From: CAZOAR01 sp964577985
Lineage (GTDB): Bacteria > Gemmatimonadota > CAZMKB01 > CAZNLH01
Direction: 5' to 3'
DNA: 27,332 nt
Assembly: GCA_964577985.1 (NCBI GenBank)
Contig: CAZOAR010000036.1
Span: forward strand, 1-27,332
Numbering within the stretch: position 1 is the first letter of the stretch; each line of letters begins with the position of its first letter. The notes beneath the pieces were generated by a model, which was given only the letters and a program-made list of their open reading frames with translations, had not been told where the DNA came from and ran no database searches. The position numbers were made by a program, and so were the translations under genes. Shown here piece after piece: positions 5,975 to 14,995 of this stretch.

Positions 5975-8900
5975 ATGAAGCTCCGAAGACATTCATACAA
6001 GAGAAGGACATGGAAACGGGAGACGAGGGCTACGGCATCCCCCTCTCAAGGGCCAGCTTCGCGCCGCAGGATAAGATCTCTCGCTACCTGCTTCCGGTCG
6101 GACCTCGAGTACCGTAAGAGCATAATATCGTGGACATTGCTGCTGCTGGTATCTCTTGTGGGGATGGCCACCCCATTGAGGCCCCAGACCCGTACATTCC
6201 CCGACACCAGAGAGGGCATCATGGTCTTCTCCGACCAGATCCCGCCCGGCAATACCTCAGCTCAGGACGAGTTCGCCGCCACCCACTACGTCGGCACACA
6301 AAAGATGACCCCTCAGGACATCGAGTCTATCCGGGCCTACAACCCCGACTTCATCCACCTCCACTACCAGCTCGCCGTTTACGCCGCCGACAGCTCGGTA
6401 CGCTTCATCGACGGCAACAACTGGGTCACCGACTGGGGATACGTCGACCAGCAGGATAACTGGTTCGTCACCGACAGCGTGGGGACCAGGATCATGCATG
6501 ACAACGGCGTATTCTACCTGATGGACGTCTCGGGGCAGATATCGGGTGCCGGTGAGAACGGGTGGAAGGAGTACTGGGCTGACACCTGCATCGACAGGAT
6601 GCGCAACAACGAGGCCGACGGGGTATTCGCGGATGTTTATGACGTCTCGACCGTGAACGCTGCCTTTCTCGATCCGCCCTACTGGTGGTTCGAGGGCACC
6701 AATCCCCTCGCCTACTGGGTGCCCCACCTCGACACCTTCGGCAATTACATCACAGACCGCCTCCACGGGGAGCCTGAAAACTTCTACGTCCTCCCGAACC
6801 TCGGCTTCCAGGTGACCTCGTGGGACACGGCGGATTACTCCATATTCGACGGCGGCATGATCGAAGGCTTCGGCAAGTGGGGCCCGCAGAATCCGTTTGT
6901 AATCTCAGACTGGAAGCTCCAGATGAACCGCATTCTCGATCTGGTCGCTCTGGACAGGATCATGATCCTCCAGTCATACATGTACGATGCGCTCGACTAC
7001 GGCGAAAGGAGCTTCTATCTCGGCTGCTACCTGCTGGTCAAGGGCCATCACACCTACATCAACATTCTCTCCGGAGGCCCGGGCGACAATATGCAGTACT
7101 ACCCCGAGTACGACATCGATCTCGGGCCATACGCGGGTGAGCCGTCCTCCGACATCGATGACCTCTACGACGCGGGGGCGGGTGTGTACCGCCGGGAGTA
7201 CGAAAAGGGGCTGGTCATGGTGAATCCCTTCTCTCTCGCGGTTTCGGTGGATCTCGACAGCTCGCTCTACCTGGTTGTCCCCGCTGGTGGCGGTGGAGTG
7301 GACGGAGCGGGTGATTACGGAGGATCCCTCGGCTATGAACAGACCTCCCAGGTGCTTCTCGGCGCCTATGAAGGCGCGGTTCTCCTTTATGACGTCTCCC
7401 CTCCTTCCGGGGCGCAGGTCACAGACCTGAACGCCACGCATCGTAACGGCCAGACCTTCATCACCTGGACCGAGATCAGCGACAACAACGAAACATATCG
7501 CGTCTACAGATACGACCAGCCGATCACGAGTGTCAACCTCGGTGACGCGGAGATGATAGCGGAGATCCCGGAGGGCTCGGCTTTTTACGAGAGTGAGTGG
7601 GCGCGTGGGACGGACGGAGATCCTGGCAACAACGCCCTCCAGAAGAACTTCATAATCGAGGACCTCGGAGCCGAACTCCCGGACGGTACCGGCCTCCTGG
7701 TCTGGACACCACACGAGGCGGGCGCCTCCTATTACGCTGCCACCGCGGTCGTGAACGGGGTCGAGAACAGGGAGATAAGTCCCTCGAACAGCCGGCAGAC
7801 GGCGGTCATCGAAACGGATGACCCGCCGGAACCGGTCATGGTCTGGGCTTCCCCCACGGGCCACGGCTGGGTGTTTACGCAGTTCATGGACTACGGCGCG
7901 TGGAATCCAACCTACGACGGCTACGCGTACAATTACGGCGTCGGAGTGCCTGACAATTACGATGGAGTGACCGCATTCCCGCTGACGATCCATCTCGACG
8001 GATGGGGATCGCGATACGACAATATGGACGGCTCCCCTTACAACTACCAGACGATCTACGTCGGCGTAGACGACTACACGAAGACCTGGTACTATGGCAA
8101 CGCGGCAACGTATGACTATGACCAGGGGAACATACCGACCACGGGATCGATCGCGAACTTCACCGAGTGGAGAATCCTGCGAAGCATAGACGACATCATA
8201 CGTGACAGCCGGTTTATTGTGGATGAGAACCGAATCTACGCCTTTGGAGGTTCGATGGGGGGGAGCGGCGCGGTCGCGCTCGGCATGCGCTATCCCGACG
8301 TCTTCGCCGCGGTATTCGGGGCGGGCGGGATGACCAACTACGCCACGGCGGGCGATTCGGGCGGAACCCCCTGGGAGAACGATCTCGCACCGAAAATAGG
8401 AACCCCCGAAGACAACCTGCCTGTCGTAAACCTGGGCCCGCGGTCGGCACACCTGGCCCGATACGACGGGATGGGCGTCTGGGACTGGATGAACCACCAG
8501 CAGAACATGCTCGACAGGGTCGGTGATGAAATGTGCTTCATCGCCACCACACACGGCGACGCGGATCATATCGTCGACTGGAGGACACAGGGCGCTCCAT
8601 GGTACCCGATCATGGAACAACAGGCGAGACGGGGTTTCGCCGGCAATGTGATCCCGGGCGCCGATCACTACTGGTTCGGGTTCGGCGGCTGCGGCCCGAT
8701 GTTTCCCTTCGAGAGTTATATCTTCCGAAAGGACAGGAGCTTCCCCGGTCTGAGCGACTTCTCGCTGAACAGCGAGTATGAATACAACCAGGAGATCGAG
8801 TGGTCCTGCCCCTGGCACGACTTCGCCGGAGACATAGTGGACACGCACGATCGTTACGAGATAGTGCTTCGCATCGTCGATGACCCCGGAAACCCTGACA

Positions 8901-9421
8901 CCGGAACGGTCGACATCAGCCCGAGGCGGCTGCAGGCCTTCCAGATATACCCCGAAATGTCCTATCTCTGGAGGAACGAGTCCTTAGCAGGAGGTGGTGT
9001 TATCCAGAACGGGACCATTTATCCTGACCAGTATGGACTCCTCTTCATCGACGACTTCACCGTGAGCAAAGGGGGCAATCGCCTGGTCATCGAGCCCGAG
9101 TTCACATCCTCCGGTGATGACGGCGGGCCCGAGTGGAAACCCGCCAGCTTCGCCCTCAAGCAGCCCACGCCGAACCCGTTTCGCTCGTCGACATCTCTCA
9201 GCTTCGACTCGCCGGCCGAGGCGGAGGTCACCGTCAAGGTCTATGACATCAGGGGACGGTTCGTGAAAAATATATCCACGGGCAAGGTAGACGCGGGCAG
9301 ATACGAGGTGCAATGGGACGGGAGGGACGACGGGGGGAACGAAGCGCCATCGGGAATCTACCTGATTCACATGGCCGGGGGAGACTACCAGTCGCTTCGC
9401 AAGGTGGTCAAGATCCATTGA
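5975..9421 (+). CDS. Secreted GHL15-type glycosidase-like/esterase fusion with FlgD-type tail
   Basis: A protein of 1148 residues. An Arg-rich N-terminus of about 48 residues precedes a hydrophobic segment (IISWTLLLLVSLVG), an unusually long signal region. Residues about 80-440 resemble the hypothetical glycosyl hydrolase family GHL15: DGVFADVYD (215-223), VLPNLGF, GGMIEGFGKW with Glu297, YLLVKGHHTYI, and YRREYEKGLVMVNPFS. Residues about 460-620 look like a fibronectin-III-like linker. Residues about 640-940 are an alpha/beta-hydrolase esterase with nucleophile Ser760 in FGGSMGGSG, Asp862 or Asp864, and His898 in GADHYW. The tail (from about 1058, PTPNPFRSSTSLSF...) is the FlgD-like sorting domain. 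It probably cleaves and de-esterifies an extracellular polysaccharide; the substrate is unknown. I chose the ATG at 5975 for its GGGGG site over a GTG at 5945. The beta-helix gene follows after 88 bases. Confidence 0.85.
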   Translation: MKLRRHSYKRRTWKRETRATASPSQGPASRRRIRSLATCFRSDLEYRKSIISWTLLLLVSLVGMATPLRPQTRTFPDTREGIMVFSDQIPPGNTSAQDEFAATHYVGTQKMTPQDIESIRAYNPDFIHLHYQLAVYAADSSVRFIDGNNWVTDWGYVDQQDNWFVTDSVGTRIMHDNGVFYLMDVSGQISGAGENGWKEYWADTCIDRMRNNEADGVFADVYDVSTVNAAFLDPPYWWFEGTNPLAYWVPHLDTFGNYITDRLHGEPENFYVLPNLGFQVTSWDTADYSIFDGGMIEGFGKWGPQNPFVISDWKLQMNRILDLVALDRIMILQSYMYDALDYGERSFYLGCYLLVKGHHTYINILSGGPGDNMQYYPEYDIDLGPYAGEPSSDIDDLYDAGAGVYRREYEKGLVMVNPFSLAVSVDLDSSLYLVVPAGGGGVDGAGDYGGSLGYEQTSQVLLGAYEGAVLLYDVSPPSGAQVTDLNATHRNGQTFITWTEISDNNETYRVYRYDQPITSVNLGDAEMIAEIPEGSAFYESEWARGTDGDPGNNALQKNFIIEDLGAELPDGTGLLVWTPHEAGASYYAATAVVNGVENREISPSNSRQTAVIETDDPPEPVMVWASPTGHGWVFTQFMDYGAWNPTYDGYAYNYGVGVPDNYDGVTAFPLTIHLDGWGSRYDNMDGSPYNYQTIYVGVDDYTKTWYYGNAATYDYDQGNIPTTGSIANFTEWRILRSIDDIIRDSRFIVDENRIYAFGGSMGGSGAVALGMRYPDVFAAVFGAGGMTNYATAGDSGGTPWENDLAPKIGTPEDNLPVVNLGPRSAHLARYDGMGVWDWMNHQQNMLDRVGDEMCFIATTHGDADHIVDWRTQGAPWYPIMEQQARRGFAGNVIPGADHYWFGFGGCGPMFPFESYIFRKDRSFPGLSDFSLNSEYEYNQEIEWSCPWHDFAGDIVDTHDRYEIVLRIVDDPGNPDTGTVDISPRRLQAFQIYPEMSYLWRNESLAGGGVIQNGTIYPDQYGLLFIDDFTVSKGGNRLVIEPEFTSSGDDGGPEWKPASFALKQPTPNPFRSSTSLSFDSPAEAEVTVKVYDIRGRFVKNISTGKVDAGRYEVQWDGRDDGGNEAPSGIYLIHMAGGDYQSLRKVVKIH

Positions 9422-9509
9422 ATGAGTTAGTTTAGTGCTACAGCTCTCAGCCACCCGGGACATACGCCCGGGACGGCGCAGCCAATCAGTTGAGACGAGG
9501 AATAACACG

Positions 9510-10994
9510 ATGAAACCTTTTCATATATCCGGGATAGTCCTTATCTGCACGTTCCTCTCACACCAGCTTGCGGCCATCGACGTCGGCAGGCCATGGGACA
9601 GTCCACACGTTTCGCTGGCGCAGGAGTCAACCGGACGAGAGGCCACCACGCCAGGCACGGCCACCAGCTTTGTATCACCATCCGGTGACAATTCGAACCC
9701 GGGCACGAGGGAGGCGCCGTGGGCGACACCGGGGTACGGGTCGAGGCATATTCAGTCCGGTGACACCCTGGTGATCCTGGGAGGCAGGTACAGCCTGAGT
9801 GTGTTCGATGCCGACATCATCTCCCCACCATCGGGGACGGCGGATGCCTGGACCACGATACTCGGTGAGGAGGGGAACAGGCCCGTCCTCGCAGGAAGCG
9901 GCAACCTGTACAGCGCCATGGTCCTCTCGGGCAGGAGCTACGTCCAGATCGAGAATCTGGAGATTACGAGCGACGGGGGTGCGCTCTTCCGTGACGGTAT
10001 CACGGCCGTCGGGGAACCGATCAGCAATGTTGTGCTCAGGGACCTGTCGATCCATCACATCGATGAGTTCGGGATCGACATCGGGGACGCAAATCGCCTC
10101 CTGATAGCAGGTTGTGAGATCTCCTGGTGCGGGTTTGGCGCTATTGGCGGCCCAGCGGGGATCGAAGGCGGATGGCGAAACGTTGATATAGTCGGCTGCC
10201 GGCTGTCTTACAGTGGGCACTACTACCAGGGCGGCGCCGGGCCGGGGCCATACGACCGACCGGACGGTTTCGGGATCGAGCCCTCTTCTGGCCCGATCGA
10301 GATCGTCAGGACAATCGCCGAGCACAATCGGGGCGATGGGATCGATTCGAAGGCTCAGAACACGTATATCCACAGATGCACGGTCGCCAACAACCGATGT
10401 GACGGCGTAAAGCTCTGGGGTTCAGGCAGTCGTATCGAAGACGTGCTCATCTATGGCAGAGGCGATGGCGACACCCAGACGACCCCGTGGGCGGCCATCG
10501 TCATCGACACGGGTGACAGCGGTGCTGACTTCGAGATCGTCAACGTAACAGTAGACGATTCTCTCGGCAATAACTATCTGATGTACGTGCAGTACGACAA
10601 CCCGAACACGCCTGTCACGCTCGGCATCGTGAACTCCATTTTCTGCGGCCGGGGAGAGAACTCACCCATCTTTCTGGCTGGCTCGGTCGACCTCAGCATT
10701 GGCTACAATCTCTTCTACATGCCGAACAGCTCCACGGTGCTGCAGCACGGCGGCAGGAGCTATGATCGGTACCAGATCGGAGATCTCGGGAAGAGAGACA
10801 TCTATGGCGATCCCCTCTTCTTCTTCTCCGCGTTCGGAACCGACGGAGATTATCACCTCCAGGACGGTAGTCCCGGCATAGACGCCGGTTCATCCATCTT
10901 CGGCTCCCCCGTCGACCTGGACGGGATTCCGCGACCGCAGGGCGATGGCTGTGATATCGGATGCTACGAGAGATCGGGCGCGTATGCGAGATGA
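9510..10994 (+). CDS. Secreted right-handed parallel beta-helix protein
   Basis: A 494-residue protein with a signal peptide (MKPFHISGIVLICTFLSHQLAA). The mature part opens with a TSFVSPSGDNSNPGT...ISPPSG pattern typical of pectate-lyase/NosD-like beta-helix proteins. Many short coils follow (VQIENLEI, NVVLRDLSIHHID, RLLIAGCEIS, VDIVGCRLS, TYIHRCTVANN, SRIEDVLIYG, FEIVNVTVDD). It closes with PGIDAGS...PVDLDGIPRPQGDGCDIG, a common end of such helices. Unlike its neighbours it has no FlgD-type tail. A polysaccharide-binding or lyase role is likely, which fits the GHL15-esterase encoded 88 bases upstream. The ATG at 9510 has a GAGGA site eight bases before it and starts the signal peptide. Confidence 0.85.
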   Translation: MKPFHISGIVLICTFLSHQLAAIDVGRPWDSPHVSLAQESTGREATTPGTATSFVSPSGDNSNPGTREAPWATPGYGSRHIQSGDTLVILGGRYSLSVFDADIISPPSGTADAWTTILGEEGNRPVLAGSGNLYSAMVLSGRSYVQIENLEITSDGGALFRDGITAVGEPISNVVLRDLSIHHIDEFGIDIGDANRLLIAGCEISWCGFGAIGGPAGIEGGWRNVDIVGCRLSYSGHYYQGGAGPGPYDRPDGFGIEPSSGPIEIVRTIAEHNRGDGIDSKAQNTYIHRCTVANNRCDGVKLWGSGSRIEDVLIYGRGDGDTQTTPWAAIVIDTGDSGADFEIVNVTVDDSLGNNYLMYVQYDNPNTPVTLGIVNSIFCGRGENSPIFLAGSVDLSIGYNLFYMPNSSTVLQHGGRSYDRYQIGDLGKRDIYGDPLFFFSAFGTDGDYHLQDGSPGIDAGSSIFGSPVDLDGIPRPQGDGCDIGCYERSGAYAR

Positions 10995-11428
10995 GGGTAT
11001 TGAGATCATGCGTGGCCTCCGACGACTGGAACATGTCCGTGTTGAGAGTATATCATCATGATCCCATCAACATTTTTCTTGACTTCACCACGACCTCACA
11101 GCATAATCCCCTGAGGCAAATGAAGGTACATCGAGAACCCGGAAGAATGTCAGGGCAACCCCTGCCCATGACGAGTAAAGAGCGGTTGATCTTCCTGGCG
11201 TATGATTTGACGATCGATTCGCAACAATCGACGATTTTCGGCACACGCTGATTCAGCCGTTCGTTGTCATTGTTGCTACAACCCTATGAGGCACACCAGA
11301 ATAGAGTCTACAGACCACTCAGAATGGGTGCGGCATACTTCTTGAATAAAGACCTGGGGGCTTCAGGTGGCAGAATGGGATCAGGGACATTTTCTCCGTA
11401 GCATGGAATCCTCAGAACTGCCTGGAAA
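10995..11428. other. Intergenic stretch before the subtilase cassettes
   Basis: No frame over these 434 bases looks like a real protein. The base composition is visibly more AT-rich than the genes to the left, matching the cassette region that follows. Some promoter for the first cassette should lie here, but no convincing -35/-10 pair could be picked out. Confidence 0.45.
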
Positions 11429-12256
11429 GTGTGGCCGAGAATAGATAATAAGCTTGCTGGTCTGCTCTTTGTCCTGTTGCTTTCTCCCTTTGCACGGGCG
11501 GAAGGAAACACGGAAGTCCTGATGTACTACAACCAGGAACTGCCGGAGTGTGCATCTGTCGGTCTCGAGTTCCAGCGCTATGCGGTCCACTTTCAACCGC
11601 TGGACTTCAGCATTGAAACCAAGTACCTGATTACCAGAGTAGTAGTTTCCGCAATGGACATCCCTCCCGGGACTGTTCTTCCTCTGCTTGTTTCCAACGC
11701 ACATCCCCGCGATTATCCTGACAGCTCTCTTTACAGGGACGAAGTCATGTTCACTTCGGCAGAATGGGACACATTTGAACTCTCAACGCCGCTTGCGTGG
11801 GAGGGTGATATATGGGTCCAGTTCATCCGGACCCAGTATTTTATCCCTTTCATCATGTCTGAACCGGAGGATTCAGTATATAAGCGGAACTGGGTGGAAG
11901 TCTCTGGTGTCTGGGGCTACGAGAATTGCGATATGGCCATCGGTGTGGTGATAGAGACGCCCACAGGAATAGAGGAGAATCCTCCGCTCATTCCCAGCGC
12001 ATTCAGCCTGGAACAAAACTACCCCAACCCGTTCAATCCCACCACAACCATTGCTTTCACCTTGGAGAAGTTTTCGCACGCCATACTGACTGTCTACAAT
12101 CTAAGAGGACAATTAGTGGACACTGTAATAGACTCGCCTCTTGGTCCTGGTCGCACAGAGGTAATCTGGAAAGGGGGTGCATCGGGAATTTACTTCTATG
12201 TGATCCGTGTCGACGGTGTCGTGCTGGGGAAGAAGAAAATGCTGCTCTTGAAGTAA
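11429..12256 (+). CDS. Cassette 1: small secreted protein with FlgD-type sorting tail
   Basis: A 275-residue protein with a signal peptide (KLAGLLFVLLLSPFARA). A beta-rich domain (about 28-180; EVLMYYNQELPE..., PLDFSIETKYLITRVVV) leads to a PTGI linker and a complete C-terminal Ig/sorting domain (LEQNYPNPFNPTTTIAFTL, LTVYNLRGQLVDTV, KKKMLLLK). The beta-rich part has no family I recognise, but it clearly resembles the protein at 14114-14983: YY near the mature start, an F-x-P-x-DF-x-I motif, and PTGI before the tail. Translation probably starts at GTG 11429 with a weak GGAAA site. A secreted subtilase gene follows ten bases later, and the pairing recurs in cassette 2. It may be a surface-displayed partner or substrate of that protease (inference). 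Confidence 0.85.
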   Translation: MWPRIDNKLAGLLFVLLLSPFARAEGNTEVLMYYNQELPECASVGLEFQRYAVHFQPLDFSIETKYLITRVVVSAMDIPPGTVLPLLVSNAHPRDYPDSSLYRDEVMFTSAEWDTFELSTPLAWEGDIWVQFIRTQYFIPFIMSEPEDSVYKRNWVEVSGVWGYENCDMAIGVVIETPTGIEENPPLIPSAFSLEQNYPNPFNPTTTIAFTLEKFSHAILTVYNLRGQLVDTVIDSPLGPGRTEVIWKGGASGIYFYVIRVDGVVLGKKKMLLLK

Positions 12257-12266
12257 GGAGAAAACC

Positions 12267-13865
12267 GTGAAACAGTTCATGAAAGTACTGTTCCTATTGA
12301 GCTTCTTGCCCATCCGGGTGGCACCTGTTCAGGCACAGGATGCTTTTCAGAAGGATCCTCTGGTTCCGGAACTTCCCATTCGTGCAAATCAGTTGATAGT
12401 CATTCCACCGACTGATCCGGGGGAGTACGGTGTATACTCCGACTTTCTCACCACAATACAGATGATTTACAATATAGAAGAGATTCACGTTGTAGACAGA
12501 AATCCCAATGCAGAAGACCTGAATGCCGCCCTGCCGGGCATTGACGTCAGACCACTCGAATCACACTTCTGGGCGGAGGATCTGGGAGAGTCGACAACCA
12601 GAGAGATTTGCGATGCATACAGAGCGGCCGGTTATACCGCCTACCTGTCTCACATCTTCCCGACACACCAGATGGAAATCGGAGATATTGACAAGGTCCC
12701 TTATGGTGAGGTGCCGGATCAATCTCTCACTGATCCGCTTATGGTCAATCAGGTTCCCTGGCCCTTTGGGGAGGATGACATGTCCGGGTATCCGTACAAT
12801 GGAGGGGGCTATCTAAGGGCTCGATATGCCCTGTGGCCTCCCGACCAGCCGGTGCAACAGGAGAAAAGAGTACTCCTGGTTCTCTCTGACACCGGCTTCG
12901 GGTGGCGTTTCGATGATTTTGCGGGACTCATCTGGCAGAATCCGAGTGAAGATCTGGATGGCGATGGCATCATCGTCGATCAGGGAAACGGAGAGTACGC
13001 GTTTGATCAAAAAGACCTGGATGGTCAGGATTCTGGTGGCAACGGGTACAACGACCTTATTGGCTATAACTTCGTTGATGACAGAGAGGACCCGGCCAAC
13101 AATCCCGGCGAAGTCTTCAGCCATGGTACGTCGGTATACGCCGTTGTCGGGTCCGAAACCTATAACGGTAAGGATATGGCCGGGCTTCTATATCCAGGCT
13201 ACGTTGAGGTTGTACTGACCAGAGTCGGAGAGAATTTCGGTATCTACGAGGCTGAAGCGGTCGAAGGGATTTACTACGCCGCTGTTCTTGCTGCTCAAGG
13301 CGACTACCTGGTGGTTCTCAATATGAGCTGGGGCGGCCAGCAGATTTCAGAGCCGCTGCAGGAAGCGCTCGATGTGTTTGAAGCCCTTGGCGGAGGAGCC
13401 GTTGCTTCGGTGGGAAACGATAATAACGGACTTCCGAGGTATCCAGCCGCATTCAGCAATGTGATCGCGGTTTCAGCCTCAACCAGCATGAACACGAGAG
13501 CGTCGTTTTCGGACTTTGGATCATGGTGTGACATTGCCGCGCCCGGACAGGATATCCTGAGTGCGCTCTGGATTCCCGGTCTTCCAAACTCCGAGATAGA
13601 CTACCAGTTCATGAGCGGCACATCCTATTCGTCTCCGTTTGTAGCGGGTATCGCAGCTATGCTCTGGTCTACCCGGAATGACCTTGTCTGGAGCGAAGTC
13701 AAGGACGCCCTTTTCAACGGGCTCTACACCCCCGAAGACTATCCATGGACTCCACCGGGATCTCACGGCAACCTGCACATGATCGGTGACCCGCCCGAAG
13801 AAGGTAACCCATACTATGGTGAGGGAATCATTGATGCATACCTGACCCTTCACCAGTTCAACTAA
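12267..13865 (+). CDS. Cassette 1: secreted subtilisin-like (S8) serine protease
   Basis: A 532-residue S8 protease with a signal peptide ending near AQA, and a propeptide-like region of about 170 residues. The catalytic residues are all visible in order: Asp in VLLVLSDTGFGW, His in FSHGTSVYAVVG, oxyanion Asn in VASVGNDNNG, and Ser in MSGTSYSSPFVAG. Between Asp and His there is an insert with acidic DLDGDG and DLDGQDSGGNGYND loops that could bind calcium. No C-terminal sorting domain is present; the protein ends shortly after the Ser helix. It starts at GTG 12267 with AAGGAG six bases upstream, ten bases after the preceding gene, so the two are co-translated. Its target is unknown; the co-encoded FlgD-tailed protein is an obvious candidate. 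Confidence 0.92.
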   Translation: MKQFMKVLFLLSFLPIRVAPVQAQDAFQKDPLVPELPIRANQLIVIPPTDPGEYGVYSDFLTTIQMIYNIEEIHVVDRNPNAEDLNAALPGIDVRPLESHFWAEDLGESTTREICDAYRAAGYTAYLSHIFPTHQMEIGDIDKVPYGEVPDQSLTDPLMVNQVPWPFGEDDMSGYPYNGGGYLRARYALWPPDQPVQQEKRVLLVLSDTGFGWRFDDFAGLIWQNPSEDLDGDGIIVDQGNGEYAFDQKDLDGQDSGGNGYNDLIGYNFVDDREDPANNPGEVFSHGTSVYAVVGSETYNGKDMAGLLYPGYVEVVLTRVGENFGIYEAEAVEGIYYAAVLAAQGDYLVVLNMSWGGQQISEPLQEALDVFEALGGGAVASVGNDNNGLPRYPAAFSNVIAVSASTSMNTRASFSDFGSWCDIAAPGQDILSALWIPGLPNSEIDYQFMSGTSYSSPFVAGIAAMLWSTRNDLVWSEVKDALFNGLYTPEDYPWTPPGSHGNLHMIGDPPEEGNPYYGEGIIDAYLTLHQFN

Positions 13866-13881
13866 GTGGTTATGTGCATAA

Positions 13882-14020
13882 ATACGGTAACGTATCGAGG
13901 ACGACGAGGCGCTCGAACCGCAAGGCGCGAGGAGGGCGAATACCCGTAGCGGTATTTAACCGACGAGTAACGCAGCGGATCGGGATGCATCACTTGCCGA
14001 ATGCTATCGCATTCATGAAT
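13882..14020. repeat. Dispersed structured repeat, copy 2
   Basis: This is the fuller copy of the element at 1-88; bases 13933-14020 align with it gaplessly. It contains three hairpins: ATACG/CGTAT (13882-13886 with 13891-13895), AATACC/GGTATT (13939-13944 with 13951-13956) and GAATGC/GCATTC (13999-14004 with 14009-14014). Between the first two is a GC-rich segment with CTCG/CGAG pairing potential. It sits exactly between the two subtilase cassettes. No transposase remnant accompanies this copy. Confidence 0.8.
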
Positions 14021-14113
14021 AGAACCACCAAGGATCTGCGGTAATGCCCGGGGACTTCCTTGTGAATCCAAACCTGGAATGAACGGCGGCCCCCATTGAA
14101 AGAGGTGAATGAA

Positions 14114-14983
14114 TTGAAGACTCTGCTCCTCTTCTTCTCTCTATTTCCTGTCATGGCTGCCACAACAGCCTGGTCAGATCCCGTTGAAGATATTCTCACC
14201 TACTATGACCCGAGTCTACCGGGTCACTATCATTTCTTCGACGAAAATGACAGTTTCGCACTGTTCTTTGAACCGCAGGATTTTGGAATAGACTCTCTTG
14301 TGATTACCGGAATAAGGTTTGAATCCACTATGGCCGGGCCGATCAGCATCATTTTTTGCGAAGATGATACGTCATCCGGCCATCCTCTGCTGGATCATTT
14401 TCCCGGTACTTCCTTCTTTGAAACCAACTACTTCTTTTCGGGCGAAACCTGGGTGGATACCGTGATGATCAGCCCCATCAGGAGAAAGGATAACAGCGGA
14501 ATCTGGTTGATAATAGTTTATCAGGTCGAGAATATTCCTTTCCTGACGTCCGGTACAAGCCCTCCTTCATACCGCAATCTGGTTCACAATAGAGCCCCGT
14601 CGTACTGGTGGCCGGATATTGATGACTGGTCAGTAGGACTTGTTGCAATCTTTGAGCGCCCGACGGGGATAAAGCCCGGGACTGATCCTCCAGATCTTCC
14701 GACTACCTTTGCGCTGAATCAGAACTACCCCAACCCTTTCAATCCCTCCACGAACATTGGTATGGAATTGCCCCGGGACTGTGAGATCAAGCTGAGCATC
14801 TATGATGCTAGAGGAAGGCTGATAAGAAGACTGATCAACCAGAAACTGGGAGTAGCAGGGCATTACGAGGTTGTCTGGGACGGAAAGAACGATCGGGGCG
14901 TTCCGGTTTCTTCAGGCATCTATCTCTACCGGCTGGCAATAGCTGACAGGATATTGACCCGAAAGATGATTCTGTTGAAATAG
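14114..14983 (+). CDS. Cassette 2: small secreted protein with FlgD-type sorting tail
   Basis: A 289-residue homologue of the protein at 11429-12256. The signal peptide (KTLLLFFSLFPVMAATTAWS) is followed by a beta-rich domain (DILTYYDPSLPG, PQDFGIDSLVITGIRF), a PTGI linker and a full sorting domain (NYPNPFNPSTNIGMEL, LSIYDARGRLIRRLI, GIYLYRLA, LTRKMILLK). The likely start is TTG 14114 with GAGGTG six bases upstream, which places the signal peptide right at the N-terminus. An in-frame GTG (14105) and TTG (14096) lie further up without good sites. Similarity to the cassette 1 protein outside the tail is modest, so the duplication is old or the cassettes arrived separately. A subtilase gene follows 12 bases later. 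Confidence 0.85.
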   Translation: MKTLLLFFSLFPVMAATTAWSDPVEDILTYYDPSLPGHYHFFDENDSFALFFEPQDFGIDSLVITGIRFESTMAGPISIIFCEDDTSSGHPLLDHFPGTSFFETNYFFSGETWVDTVMISPIRRKDNSGIWLIIVYQVENIPFLTSGTSPPSYRNLVHNRAPSYWWPDIDDWSVGLVAIFERPTGIKPGTDPPDLPTTFALNQNYPNPFNPSTNIGMELPRDCEIKLSIYDARGRLIRRLINQKLGVAGHYEVVWDGKNDRGVPVSSGIYLYRLAIADRILTRKMILLK

Positions 14984-14995
14984 GAGACGGAAAAG

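Noticed and set aside
6974..8848. 624-residue open frame on the minus strand
   Set aside because: It is fully antisense to the GHL15-esterase gene; its Val/Arg/Asp-rich composition is typical of the reverse frame of a GC-rich gene.
10961..11251. Short plus-strand frame after the beta-helix gene
   Set aside because: It overlaps the end of a strong gene in another frame and has no motif or ribosome site.
13862..14071. 69-residue minus-strand frame across repeat copy 2
   Set aside because: It is simply the reverse translation of the structured repeat (HPDPLRYSSVKYRYGYSPSS...), with no ribosome site; better explained as non-coding.
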